31,898 nt of DNA, from positions 1 through 31,898 of the forward strand of contig JBBSHJ010000032.1 of assembly GCA_038253135.1 (NCBI GenBank), in the 5' to 3' direction. Of this stretch, positions 24,350-31,870 are shown piece by piece. Source of the DNA: JBBSHJ01 sp038253135. GTDB taxonomy: Bacteria > Actinomycetota > Actinomycetes > Mycobacteriales > QHCD01. The stretch's first letter is position 1. The number at the start of each line of letters is the position of its first letter. A program made the translations under genes and the position numbers. The notes under the pieces were generated by a model. The model ran no database searches and was not told the DNA's origin. It saw only the letters and a program-made list of their open reading frames with translations.

Positions 24350-25312
24350 GTGACGGCCAGCGAGCAGCATGTGCCGGTCCTGCTGGACGAGGTCCGCGCC
24401 CTGCTGCGCCCGGCGCTGGCGGACCATTCGGCCGTCGTCGTCGACGCCACCCTTGGCCTGGGCGGCCATGCCGAAGCGCTGCTCCGCGAGCATCCGGGGC
24501 TGGTCTTGATCGGCCTCGACCGCGATCCCACCGCGCTGGACCTCGCCCGCGAGCGGCTGGCGCCGTACGCCGACCGGATCCACCTGGCCCACGTGCGGTA
24601 TGACGCGCTGCCGGACGTGCTGGCCGAGCTGGATCTCGGCGCCGTGGACGGGGTGCTCTTCGATCTCGGCGTCTCGTCCCTGCAGATCGACACCGCAGCG
24701 CGCGGCTTCGCGTACAGCCGCGACACCCCGCTGGACATGCGGATGGACCCGACCGGCGGGCCGACCGCGGCCGACGTCGTCAACGGCGCGCCCGAGCCCG
24801 AGCTGGCCCGGATCCTGCGCGAGTACGGCGAGGAGCGCTACGCCCCGCGGATCGCGGCCGCCATCGTTCGGGAACGGGCCGTGCAGCCGTTCGACCACTC
24901 GTTGCGGTTGGCCGAACTGGTCGCGGCCACGGTGCCCCGCGGGCACGGACGACCCCGGTCCGGCCACCCGGCCAAGCGGACCTTTCAGGCTCTGCGGATC
25001 GAGGTCAACCAGGAACTTGTGGCGCTGGCAGCGGCCCTGCCGGCCGCGATCGACGCGCTGCGGGTCGCCGGAAGGATCGTCGTGCTGAGTTATCACTCGC
25101 TCGAGGACGGGATCGTCAAGCGCGCGCTCACCGATGCCGCCACGGATCACACCCCCTCCGACCTGCCCGTGCTGCTACCGGAGTACGCGCCCACGCTGCG
25201 CATGCTCTCGCGCGGTACGACGCGGGCGGGCGAGGCCGAGGCGAGCGCGAATCCGCGCTCCGCCTCGGTCCGACTGCGGGCGGCCGAGCGGGTCCGGACG
25301 GAGGCGGCATGA
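24350..25312 (+). CDS. rsmH: 16S rRNA m4C1402 methyltransferase
   Basis: A 320-residue SAM-dependent enzyme that N4-methylates C1402 in the decoding centre of 16S rRNA. It begins HVPVLLDEV and has the SAM site VDATLGLGGHAEALL and the family motifs FDLGVSSLQID, GFAYSRDTPLDMRMD, KRTFQALRIEVNQEL and VLSYHSLEDGIVK. The GTG start at 24350 is 3 bases after the preceding stop. Its last codons (GAG GCG GCA TGA) carry the ribosome site GGAGG, and the TGA overlaps the first ATG of the 38-bp repeat array. Confidence 0.96.
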   Translation: MTASEQHVPVLLDEVRALLRPALADHSAVVVDATLGLGGHAEALLREHPGLVLIGLDRDPTALDLARERLAPYADRIHLAHVRYDALPDVLAELDLGAVDGVLFDLGVSSLQIDTAARGFAYSRDTPLDMRMDPTGGPTAADVVNGAPEPELARILREYGEERYAPRIAAAIVRERAVQPFDHSLRLAELVAATVPRGHGRPRSGHPAKRTFQALRIEVNQELVALAAALPAAIDALRVAGRIVVLSYHSLEDGIVKRALTDAATDHTPSDLPVLLPEYAPTLRMLSRGTTRAGEAEASANPRSASVRLRAAERVRTEAA

Positions 25313-25350
25313 GACCCGCCGACGCACTCTTTTCCGCGGAGGCGGCATGA
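25309..25350 (+). CDS. Minicistron 1 (13 codons)
   Basis: ATG to TGA encoding MRPADALFSAEAA. The start overlaps the rsmH stop as ATGA, and GGAGG within the end of rsmH lies 4 bases upstream. The stop overlaps the next minicistron start. Translation is inferred from this layout only. Its TTT and TCC codons are unlike the strongly G/C-ending codons nearby. Confidence 0.45.
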   Translation: MRPADALFSAEAA

Positions 25351-25388
25351 GACCCGCCGACGCACTCTTTTCCGCGGAGGCGGCATGA
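25347..25388 (+). CDS. Minicistron 2 (13 codons)
   Basis: Identical in sequence to minicistron 1 and in a different reading frame because the repeat is 38 bases long. Its own GGAGG lies 4 bases before the ATG, inside minicistron 1. Both ends form ATGA overlaps. Confidence 0.45.
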   Translation: MRPADALFSAEAA

Positions 25389-25426
25389 GACCCGCCGACG
25401 CACTCTTTTCCGCGGAGGCGGCATGA
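25385..25426 (+). CDS. Minicistron 3 (13 codons)
   Basis: Third identical copy. Its TGA overlaps the ftsL ATG at 25423, so a ribosome finishing here is placed to restart on ftsL. The same GGAGG spacing is present. Confidence 0.45.
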   Translation: MRPADALFSAEAA

Positions 25427-25986
25427 GACCCGACCTGACCACCCGGCTGCGGCTGCGCCGCACCGGCGCCCCGCGCGCGCCCTTCGTGCTGCTCGTGATC
25501 GCGCTGCTCGGCGTCGGCCTGGTCGTGCTGCTCCTGGTCAACACGGCGATGGCGACCGGATCGTTCACGGAGCGGACGCTGCAGACGAAGAATGACGCGC
25601 TCTCCCTGCAGAAGCAGCAGCTCGAGCGGTCGGTGCAGGGGCTCGACACACCGCAGAAGCTCGCGGCCGCGGCCGCGAGGCTCGGCATGGTGCCCGGCGG
25701 CGACCCGGCGTTCGTGACGGTCAAGGGCAGCACGGTCGCCGTGGTCGGTTCGCCGGCGCCGGCCACCGCGCCGCCCCCGCCCACCACAACCGCGCCCACC
25801 ACGACCGCGCCCACCACGCCCCCGCCCACCACAACCGCGCCCACCACAACCGCGCCCACCACGACCGCGCCCACCACGACCGCGCCCACCACGGCGCCCA
25901 CCACGACCGCGCCCCGCAAGACGCCGAGTACCGAGGGCACCGCCGCGAAGCGCACGACGACCCGAGCCGAGGGAGTTCCGCGATGA
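25423..25986 (+). CDS. ftsL: Cell division protein FtsL-like
   Basis: A 187-residue bitopic membrane protein. A short basic cytoplasmic N-terminus precedes a single transmembrane helix (about residues 20-41, APFVLLVIALLGVGLVVLLL), then a coiled-coil-forming region (LSLQKQQLERSVQGLDTPQKL) and a conserved LGMVPG segment. The last 75 residues are a Thr/Pro low-complexity tail that is unusually long for FtsL. FtsL with its partner FtsB-type protein activates the septal synthase. The ATG overlaps minicistron 3, and its stop overlaps ftsI as ATGA. Confidence 0.88.
   Translation: MRPDLTTRLRLRRTGAPRAPFVLLVIALLGVGLVVLLLVNTAMATGSFTERTLQTKNDALSLQKQQLERSVQGLDTPQKLAAAAARLGMVPGGDPAFVTVKGSTVAVVGSPAPATAPPPPTTTAPTTTAPTTPPPTTTAPTTTAPTTTAPTTTAPTTAPTTTAPRKTPSTEGTAAKRTTTRAEGVPR
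25779..25914 (+). repeat. 15-bp repeats coding the PTTTA tail of FtsL
   Basis: Near-identical 15-base units (CCCACCACGACCGCG and variants) encode about nine PTTTA blocks, some shortened to PTTA or changed to PTTPP. The period keeps the reading frame. Confidence 0.92.
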
Positions 25987-27821
25987 AGGCACAGCAGCGC
26001 AGCAACGCGCGCCGCCCCGCCCGGCGCAGGTCCAAGCGGCCCGGACGGATGCGGCTCGGCAGTGCCGCCCGCCGGCTGCACGTCGGGTTCGCGGTCGTCG
26101 CGGTGCTCGTGCTGGTCCTCGGTGCCCGGCTCGTGCAGCTGCAGGGTCTCGACAGCGCCTCCCGGTCGGCCGCCTCGGAGCAGATGCGGCTGCGGACGGT
26201 CACGATCGACGCCGAGCGCGGGAAGATCATCGACGCCGACGGCAACGTGCTCGCGTACAGCGTCGACGCCAAGGCCATCACCGCCGATCCTTCGCAGGTC
26301 ACCGACCCGTTCGGTACGGCGCAGAAGCTGGCACCGGTCGTGGGCGTCAGCGCCGCATCCATCCAGCAGGCGCTGGCCAAGAAGAGCTGCCCGACCAAGG
26401 CGCATCCCGATGCCCGCTGCAGGTTCGCCTACCTCGCCCGCGGTGTCGACCCCGATATCGCCGCTCGGGTGCAGCATCTGGGCCTGGAGGGCATCTACCA
26501 GCAGTCCGAGCCACAGCGGCTCTACCCGGGCCGGACCGTGGCCAGCACCGTGGTCGGCTTCACCGACCGGGACGCGAAGGGCGTCGCCGGCATCGAGCAG
26601 CGGTACAACCCGCTCCTGTCAGGCAAACCCGGCACCCGCACCTACGAGGTCGGCGCCCAGGGGGAGATCATCCCGTCCGGCGTGCACAAGGAGACCAAGG
26701 CCGACCCCGGTGGGTCGGTGCAGCTGACGATCTCGCAGGACCTGCAGTACTACGCCCAGCAGGCACTCAATGGGGCGGTCAACGGCGCGGCGGCGCGGGG
26801 CGGCTCGCTGAGCGTGCTCAACGCCAAGACCGGCCAGGTCCTCGCCATGGCGAGCACCGGCATGTACGACTCGCAGAACCCGGGGGGATCGAAGAGCCCG
26901 GGGGTCAACCCCAACGTGTCGAGCATCTTCGAGCCCGGCTCGGCGAACAAGGTGGTCGCCTTCTCCGCCGCGCTCGACAACGGCATCGTCACGCCGAAGA
27001 CCGCCTTCGACGTACCGGGCCAGCTGCAATTCGCCGACCGCACGATCCACGACGACTGGGTGCACGGCGACGCCAACTGGACCGCGACCGGCATCCTGGC
27101 CAAGTCCAGCAACGTGGGCACCCTGATGATCGCCAAGAAGGTCGGCCCGAAGACCTGGATGCGTTACGCGCAGGCGTTCGGCGAGGGCCAGCGCACCGGC
27201 GTGCAGCTTCCTGGCGAGAGCACCGGCATCCTGCCGCCCATGTCGACCTGGTCGGGCAGCACCTTCGGCAACCTGCCGATCGGGCAGGGCATCGCCCTCA
27301 CCAGCCTGCAGCTGGCCAGCGTCTACCAGGGGATCGCCAACGACGGCGTGCGGATCCCGCCGCGCATCGTCGCCAAGACCACCACCGCCGACGGCACCGC
27401 CACCGTGCCCACCTCGCCGAGCGGCATCAGGGTGATGAAGCCGGCGACCTCCAAGACCCTGCGCGCGATGCTCTCGATGGTCACCCAGGAAGGCGGCACC
27501 GGAAAGAAGGCCGCGATCCCGGGGTACGTCGTGTCCGGCAAGACGGGAACCGGCCAGCAGGTCGACTCGCGCTGCGGCTGCTATTCCAACTCGGTTTACT
27601 GGTCCACCTTCGCCGGTATGGCGCCGAGCTCCAACCCGCGCTTCGTGATCTCGGTGATGGTCGACTCGCCGCAGCGCAGCTACATGGGCGGTGACGTCGC
27701 CGCCCCACTGTTCCACCAGGTGATGCGGTACGCGCTCACCAACGGCGGGGTCGCGCCGACCGGAGAGAAGCAGCCGGACCTGCCGCTGTGTCCTGCGAAC
27801 GATCAGTCCGCGTGCTGGTGA
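25983..27821 (+). CDS. ftsI: Septal peptidoglycan transpeptidase (class B PBP)
   Basis: A 612-residue penicillin-binding protein: a basic cytoplasmic tail, one transmembrane helix (about 33-52), the dimerisation domain (DAERGKIIDADGNVLAYS) and a transpeptidase domain. The catalytic motifs are SANK (Ser320, Lys323), SSN (375-377) and KTG (520-522). It crosslinks septal peptidoglycan outside the membrane with its partner FtsW. No PASTA domains are present. Six cysteines (136, 146, 531, 533, 603, 611) lie in the extracytoplasmic part, in close pairs. The ATG overlaps the ftsL stop. Confidence 0.95.
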   Translation: MKAQQRSNARRPARRRSKRPGRMRLGSAARRLHVGFAVVAVLVLVLGARLVQLQGLDSASRSAASEQMRLRTVTIDAERGKIIDADGNVLAYSVDAKAITADPSQVTDPFGTAQKLAPVVGVSAASIQQALAKKSCPTKAHPDARCRFAYLARGVDPDIAARVQHLGLEGIYQQSEPQRLYPGRTVASTVVGFTDRDAKGVAGIEQRYNPLLSGKPGTRTYEVGAQGEIIPSGVHKETKADPGGSVQLTISQDLQYYAQQALNGAVNGAAARGGSLSVLNAKTGQVLAMASTGMYDSQNPGGSKSPGVNPNVSSIFEPGSANKVVAFSAALDNGIVTPKTAFDVPGQLQFADRTIHDDWVHGDANWTATGILAKSSNVGTLMIAKKVGPKTWMRYAQAFGEGQRTGVQLPGESTGILPPMSTWSGSTFGNLPIGQGIALTSLQLASVYQGIANDGVRIPPRIVAKTTTADGTATVPTSPSGIRVMKPATSKTLRAMLSMVTQEGGTGKKAAIPGYVVSGKTGTGQQVDSRCGCYSNSVYWSTFAGMAPSSNPRFVISVMVDSPQRSYMGGDVAAPLFHQVMRYALTNGGVAPTGEKQPDLPLCPANDQSACW

Positions 27822-27841
27822 GCACGTCGCTCCCGCGGCTA

Positions 27842-27847
27842 TAGGCT
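27842..27847 (+). promoter_or_regulatory. -10 hexamer before murE
   Basis: TAGGCT is followed after 8 bases by the murE GTG, in the only clear gap (34 bases) of the ftsL-to-mraY run. It suggests an internal, leaderless promoter for murE-murF-mraY. No -35 was recognised. Confidence 0.4.
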
Positions 27848-27855
27848 GGGGCGCC

Positions 27856-29394
27856 GTGTCCACCGTCAGCGTGCTGCGCCCCCGGGCGGTGCGCCCGCGC
27901 CACCTCGCCGGGTTACGCGAGATCGCCGGCGTCAGCGTTCCGGCCGATTGCGACGTCTCGATCAGCGGTGTCAGCCACCGGGCCGACGCCGTGCTCCCGG
28001 GCGATCTGTTCGTCGCCCGCGCCGGCGCACGTGCGCACGGTGCGGACTTCGCCGCGGCCGCCGCCGCGGCCGGCGCCGTCGCGATCCTCACCGATGCCGA
28101 CGGCGCGAGGCGGGCCGGCGCCGTCGGCGTACCCGTCGTCGTCGGAACCGATCCGTGGGCGGTCCTCGGCCCGGTGTCGTCGTGGGTGTACGACGACCCG
28201 TCGGCGGCCGTCTCCGTCCTCGGCATCACCGGCACGCAGGGCAAGACGACCACGACCTACCTGATCGCCGGCGGCGCGCGGGCGGCCGGGGCGACGACCG
28301 GGCTGATCGGTTCGGTGGAGACCCTGATCGAGGGCGAGCGCGTCCCGAACGCCCGCACGACGCCGGAAGCCCCCGAGCTGCAGGCGCTGCTGGCCGTCAT
28401 GCGCGAGCGCGGCGTCGGGGTGGCGGCGATGGAGGTGTCGAGCCACGCGCTGGCCCAGCGCCGGGTGGACGGGACGCGGTTCGCGGTCGGCGGCTTCACC
28501 AACCTCGGGCAGGACCACCTCGATTTCCATTCCGGCATGGAGGACTACTTCGCCGCCAAGGCAAAGCTCTTCGACGGCCGGGCACACCGCGAGGTCGTGA
28601 CCATCGACGACTCCTGGGGGCGCCGGCTGGTCGCACCCGGCACGGTGACCGTTTCGCTGGTCGAGCCAGGGGCGGCGTGGACGGCGGACCGGGTCGGCGC
28701 CGGCGCCGGCGGCGGTGCGACCTTCCGGGCGCACGGTCCCGACGACCTCGTCCTCGAGGTCAGCCTTGGCCTCCCGGGCCGGTTCAACGTCGCGAACGCG
28801 CTGCTCGCGCTGGCCGTGCTGCACGCCGGCGGGATCGACCCCGCCGCCGCCATACCCGGGCTCGAGCCGGTGCAGGTCCCGGGCCGGATGGAGCGGATCG
28901 CCGCCGGGCAGGACTTCGCGGCCTACGTCGACTACGCGCACAAGCCGGGCGCCGTGGCCGCGGTGCTCGCGGCGCTGCGCGGCCAGCTCACCGGCGGCGC
29001 GCGGATCATCATCGTGCTGGGCGCCGGCGGCGACCGCGACCGGGGCAAGCGGCCGCTGATGGGCGCGGCCGCGGCGCGGGGCGCCGGCCTCGTGATCGTG
29101 ACCGACGACAACCCGCGCACGGAGGACCCTGCGACCATCCGCGCCGAGGTGCTCGGCGGCGCGCGGTCGGTGACCGGGTCCGGCGGGCTGCGCGAGATCG
29201 GTGACCGCCGCGCCGCGATCGCGGCCGCGGTCGCTGCGGCCGGCCCCGACGACGTCGTCGTGGTGGCGGGCAAGGGGCACGAACCGGGCCAGGAGGTCGG
29301 CGGCGTCGTGCACCCGTTCGACGACCGGGACGTGCTCCGTGCGGAGATCGAGGCGCGGATCTCAGGGTGCACCTCAGGCTCAGGTGGGCGGTGA
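27856..29394 (+). CDS. murE: UDP-MurNAc-tripeptide synthetase
   Basis: A 512-residue Mur ligase that adds the third stem residue to UDP-MurNAc-L-Ala-D-Glu. The ATP site is GITGTQGKTTTTYL (Lys130). The substrate motifs ARTTPEAPELQ and MEVSSHAL and the carbamylated-lysine region YFAAKAKLF are present. Asp418-Asn-Pro-Arg421 (DNPR) is the signature of enzymes that use diaminopimelate rather than lysine. It acts in the cytoplasm. It starts with GTG 8 bases after a -10-like TAGGCT, and its stop overlaps murF as GTGA. Confidence 0.95.
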   Translation: MSTVSVLRPRAVRPRHLAGLREIAGVSVPADCDVSISGVSHRADAVLPGDLFVARAGARAHGADFAAAAAAAGAVAILTDADGARRAGAVGVPVVVGTDPWAVLGPVSSWVYDDPSAAVSVLGITGTQGKTTTTYLIAGGARAAGATTGLIGSVETLIEGERVPNARTTPEAPELQALLAVMRERGVGVAAMEVSSHALAQRRVDGTRFAVGGFTNLGQDHLDFHSGMEDYFAAKAKLFDGRAHREVVTIDDSWGRRLVAPGTVTVSLVEPGAAWTADRVGAGAGGGATFRAHGPDDLVLEVSLGLPGRFNVANALLALAVLHAGGIDPAAAIPGLEPVQVPGRMERIAAGQDFAAYVDYAHKPGAVAAVLAALRGQLTGGARIIIVLGAGGDRDRGKRPLMGAAAARGAGLVIVTDDNPRTEDPATIRAEVLGGARSVTGSGGLREIGDRRAAIAAAVAAAGPDDVVVVAGKGHEPGQEVGGVVHPFDDRDVLRAEIEARISGCTSGSGGR

Positions 29395-30791
29395 GGCCGC
29401 TCCCGATCTCGCGGCTGGCCGAGATCACCGGCGGCACCCTCGCCGACGTCCAGGAGCCGGACCTGCTCGTCTCCGGTCCGGCGGCCATCGACTCGCGCCG
29501 GGTCACGACCGGCTCCCTGTTCGTCGCGCTGCAGGGTGAGCGGGTCGACGGGCACGACTTCGCCGCGACGGCTGCGGCTGCCGGAGCCGCGCTGGCCCTC
29601 ACCACCCGTCCGGTCGGGGTGCCGGCCCTCGTCGTACCCGAGGTCCTCGCCGCCCTGGACGCCATCGCGCACGCCTCGCTGGCCGCGCTGCCCGACGTCA
29701 CGGTGATCGCGCTGACCGGATCGGCGGGCAAGACCACCACCAAGGACCTGGTGGCCGCCCTGCTGCGCCGGCTCGGGCCGACCGTGGCGACCCCCGACTC
29801 GTTCAACAACGAGATCGGGCATCCCTACAGCGTCCTGCTCGCCGACGCGTCGACCCGCTACCTCGTCCTGGAGATGGGTGCTCGCGGGCCGGGCCACATC
29901 GCCGCCAGGGCACGGATCTCGCCGCCGCGGGTCGGGGCGGTCCTCAACGTCGGCAGCGCGCACGTCGGCGAGTTCGGCTCGCGTGAGGGCATCGCGGCGG
30001 CCAAGGGTGAGCTGGTCGAGGCGTTGCCGGCGGCCGCCGACGGCGGCGTCGCGATCCTCAACGCCGACGATCCGCTGGTCGCGGGCATGGCCGGCCGCAC
30101 CGAAGCGCGGGTCGTGACCGCCGGTACGGCGTCCGGCGCGGACGTGCGGGCCGAGGCCGTCACGACCGACGCGCGCGGGCGGGCGGCGTACACCCTGGCG
30201 ACGCGATCCGGACAGGTCGCCGTGCGGCTCGGCCTGGTCGGCGCGCACCAGGTGGCCAACAGCCTCATCGCGGCGGCGGTGGCCATCGAGCTCGGCCTGC
30301 CGCTCGCCGGCGTGGCCGACGGGCTGGCCGAAGCCGTCGCGAGCAAGTGGCGGATGGAGATCACCGAGCGCTCCGACGGCGTGACGGTCATCAACGACGC
30401 CTACAACGCCAACCCGGAATCGGTCGCGGCCGCACTGCACGCGCTCACCGCGATTGCCGCGGGGCGAAGGGCCGTGGCCGTGCTCGGCGAGATGGCCGAA
30501 CTCGGGGCGGGCTCTGCTGCAGCGCACCGCGATGTCGGCGCCCTGGCCGCCGAACTCGGCGTCGCCGTCGTCGTCGCGGTCGGCCCCAACGCGGCGCCGA
30601 TCGCCGACGCGGCGGGCGATCGGGCGGTGCGCGTCGCCGACATCGGCGCCGCCATCGACGCGCTGAAAGGCATGCTAGAGCCCCGGGACGTCGTCCTCGT
30701 GAAAGGGTCGAGGGTCGTCGGGCTCGAGCGGGTCGCCGCTGCTTTGGACGAGCACGGGGCCACCAACGGGAACGGAGAAACAGCTCGGTGA
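29391..30791 (+). CDS. murF: UDP-MurNAc-tripeptide D-Ala-D-Ala ligase
   Basis: A 466-residue Mur ligase that adds D-Ala-D-Ala to complete the UDP-MurNAc-pentapeptide. It has the ATP site ALTGSAGKTTTKDLVA, then SFNNEIGHPYSVL, LEMGARGPGHI, LNVGSAHVGEFGS and INDAYNANPESVAAAL. GTG at 29391 is chosen because it overlaps the murE stop and gives the usual short lead into the RLAEITGG helix; an in-frame GTG at 29367 would lie inside murE. Its stop overlaps the mraY start as GTGA. Confidence 0.95.
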   Translation: MRPLPISRLAEITGGTLADVQEPDLLVSGPAAIDSRRVTTGSLFVALQGERVDGHDFAATAAAAGAALALTTRPVGVPALVVPEVLAALDAIAHASLAALPDVTVIALTGSAGKTTTKDLVAALLRRLGPTVATPDSFNNEIGHPYSVLLADASTRYLVLEMGARGPGHIAARARISPPRVGAVLNVGSAHVGEFGSREGIAAAKGELVEALPAAADGGVAILNADDPLVAGMAGRTEARVVTAGTASGADVRAEAVTTDARGRAAYTLATRSGQVAVRLGLVGAHQVANSLIAAAVAIELGLPLAGVADGLAEAVASKWRMEITERSDGVTVINDAYNANPESVAAALHALTAIAAGRRAVAVLGEMAELGAGSAAAHRDVGALAAELGVAVVVAVGPNAAPIADAAGDRAVRVADIGAAIDALKGMLEPRDVVLVKGSRVVGLERVAAALDEHGATNGNGETAR

Positions 30792-31870
30792 AGTCGATCC
30801 TTGTCGCGGCTGTCGTCGGTCTTGTCGTCTCCATCCTCGTCACACCGTTCGCGATCAACGTGTTCCGCAAGGGCGGCATCGGCCAGGAAATCCGCATCGA
30901 GGGCCCGAAATCGCATCAGACCAAGCGGGGGACGCCGACCATGGGCGGCACGGTCATCGTGCTGGCGTCGCTGCTCGGCTATTTCGTGTCCCACCTATTG
31001 GTGGCGGGACAGGCCGGGCGGGGACCGACCGCGTCCGGGTTGCTGGCGATCTACCTGCTGGTCGGCCTGGGCGTCGTGGGTTTCCTCGACGATTTCATCA
31101 AGCTCAACAAGCGGCGCAATCTTGGCCTCACCAAGTCGGCGAAGCTGATCGCCCAGATCGCGGTGGCGGTCAGTTTCGCCGTGTTGTCGCGGCAATTCAA
31201 GAATGCCGATGGCCTCACCCCGGCCTCGTCGCACCTGAGCTTCGTCCGCGACATCGGCCCGATCGGGCTCGGCGTGATCGGTTTCGTCATTTTCGCGCTG
31301 TTGTGGATCAGCGCGTTCTCCAACGCGGTCAACTTCACCGACGGCCTCGACGGTCTGGCGGCGGGCAGCGCCGCGATGGTCTACGGCGCCTACGTCGTCA
31401 TCACCTTCTACCAGTTCCGCAATGGCTGCGGCGGTACGGCGGCGGCGCCGGGTTGCTACACCGTCCGCGACCCGTTCGACCTGGCGCTGGTCGCCGCCGC
31501 GGTCATGGGAGCCTGCTTCGGCTTCCTGTGGTGGAACGCCCACCCGGCCCGGATCATCATGGGGGACACCGGTTCGCTGCCGCTCGGTGGCGTGCTCGCC
31601 GGGATCGCCTTGCTCTCGCGCACCGACATGCTGTTGATCATCCTGGGCGGACTCTTCGTCGTCGAGCTGCTCTCCGATGTCATCCAGATCGCGGTCTTCA
31701 AGACCAGGCGCCGCCGGGTCTTCAAGATGGCGCCGATCCACCATCACTTCGAGCTGGCGGGCTGGAAGGAGATGACCATCATCGTGCGGTTCTGGATCAT
31801 CTCCGGGCTCGCGGTGGCCTTCGGTCTCGGCACGTTCTACGCGGAGTTCATCTCCAAGGGCCTGCCGTGA
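30788..31870 (+). CDS. mraY: Phospho-MurNAc-pentapeptide transferase
   Basis: A 360-residue membrane enzyme with about ten transmembrane helices that transfers phospho-MurNAc-pentapeptide to undecaprenyl phosphate, making lipid I. The family motifs are all present: GTPTMGG, FLDDFIKL, NAVNFTDGLDGLAAG, MGDTGSLPLGG and the HHH loop APIHHHFE. The GTG at 30788 overlaps the murF stop; a GGAG lies about 11 bases upstream, so coupling probably drives initiation. Its TGA overlaps a GTG that opens the next frame. Confidence 0.97.
   Translation: MKSILVAAVVGLVVSILVTPFAINVFRKGGIGQEIRIEGPKSHQTKRGTPTMGGTVIVLASLLGYFVSHLLVAGQAGRGPTASGLLAIYLLVGLGVVGFLDDFIKLNKRRNLGLTKSAKLIAQIAVAVSFAVLSRQFKNADGLTPASSHLSFVRDIGPIGLGVIGFVIFALLWISAFSNAVNFTDGLDGLAAGSAAMVYGAYVVITFYQFRNGCGGTAAAPGCYTVRDPFDLALVAAAVMGACFGFLWWNAHPARIIMGDTGSLPLGGVLAGIALLSRTDMLLIILGGLFVVELLSDVIQIAVFKTRRRRVFKMAPIHHHFELAGWKEMTIIVRFWIISGLAVAFGLGTFYAEFISKGLP

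Larger units (their letters stand above)
25309..25422 (+). repeat. Three perfect 38-bp tandem repeats between rsmH and ftsL
   Basis: Units begin at 25309, 25347 and 25385 and are identical. Each starts with ATGAGACCCG and ends with GCGGAGGCGGC, and ftsL begins at the next expected unit start, 25423. The last bases of rsmH and the first bases of ftsL match the unit ends, so the array looks like an insertion into an original rsmH-ftsL ATGA junction. The period is not a multiple of three. Confidence 0.98.

Noticed and set aside
25309..25422. CRISPR array.
   Set aside because: The 38-bp units abut directly with no spacers, lie inside an operon, and no cas genes are near.
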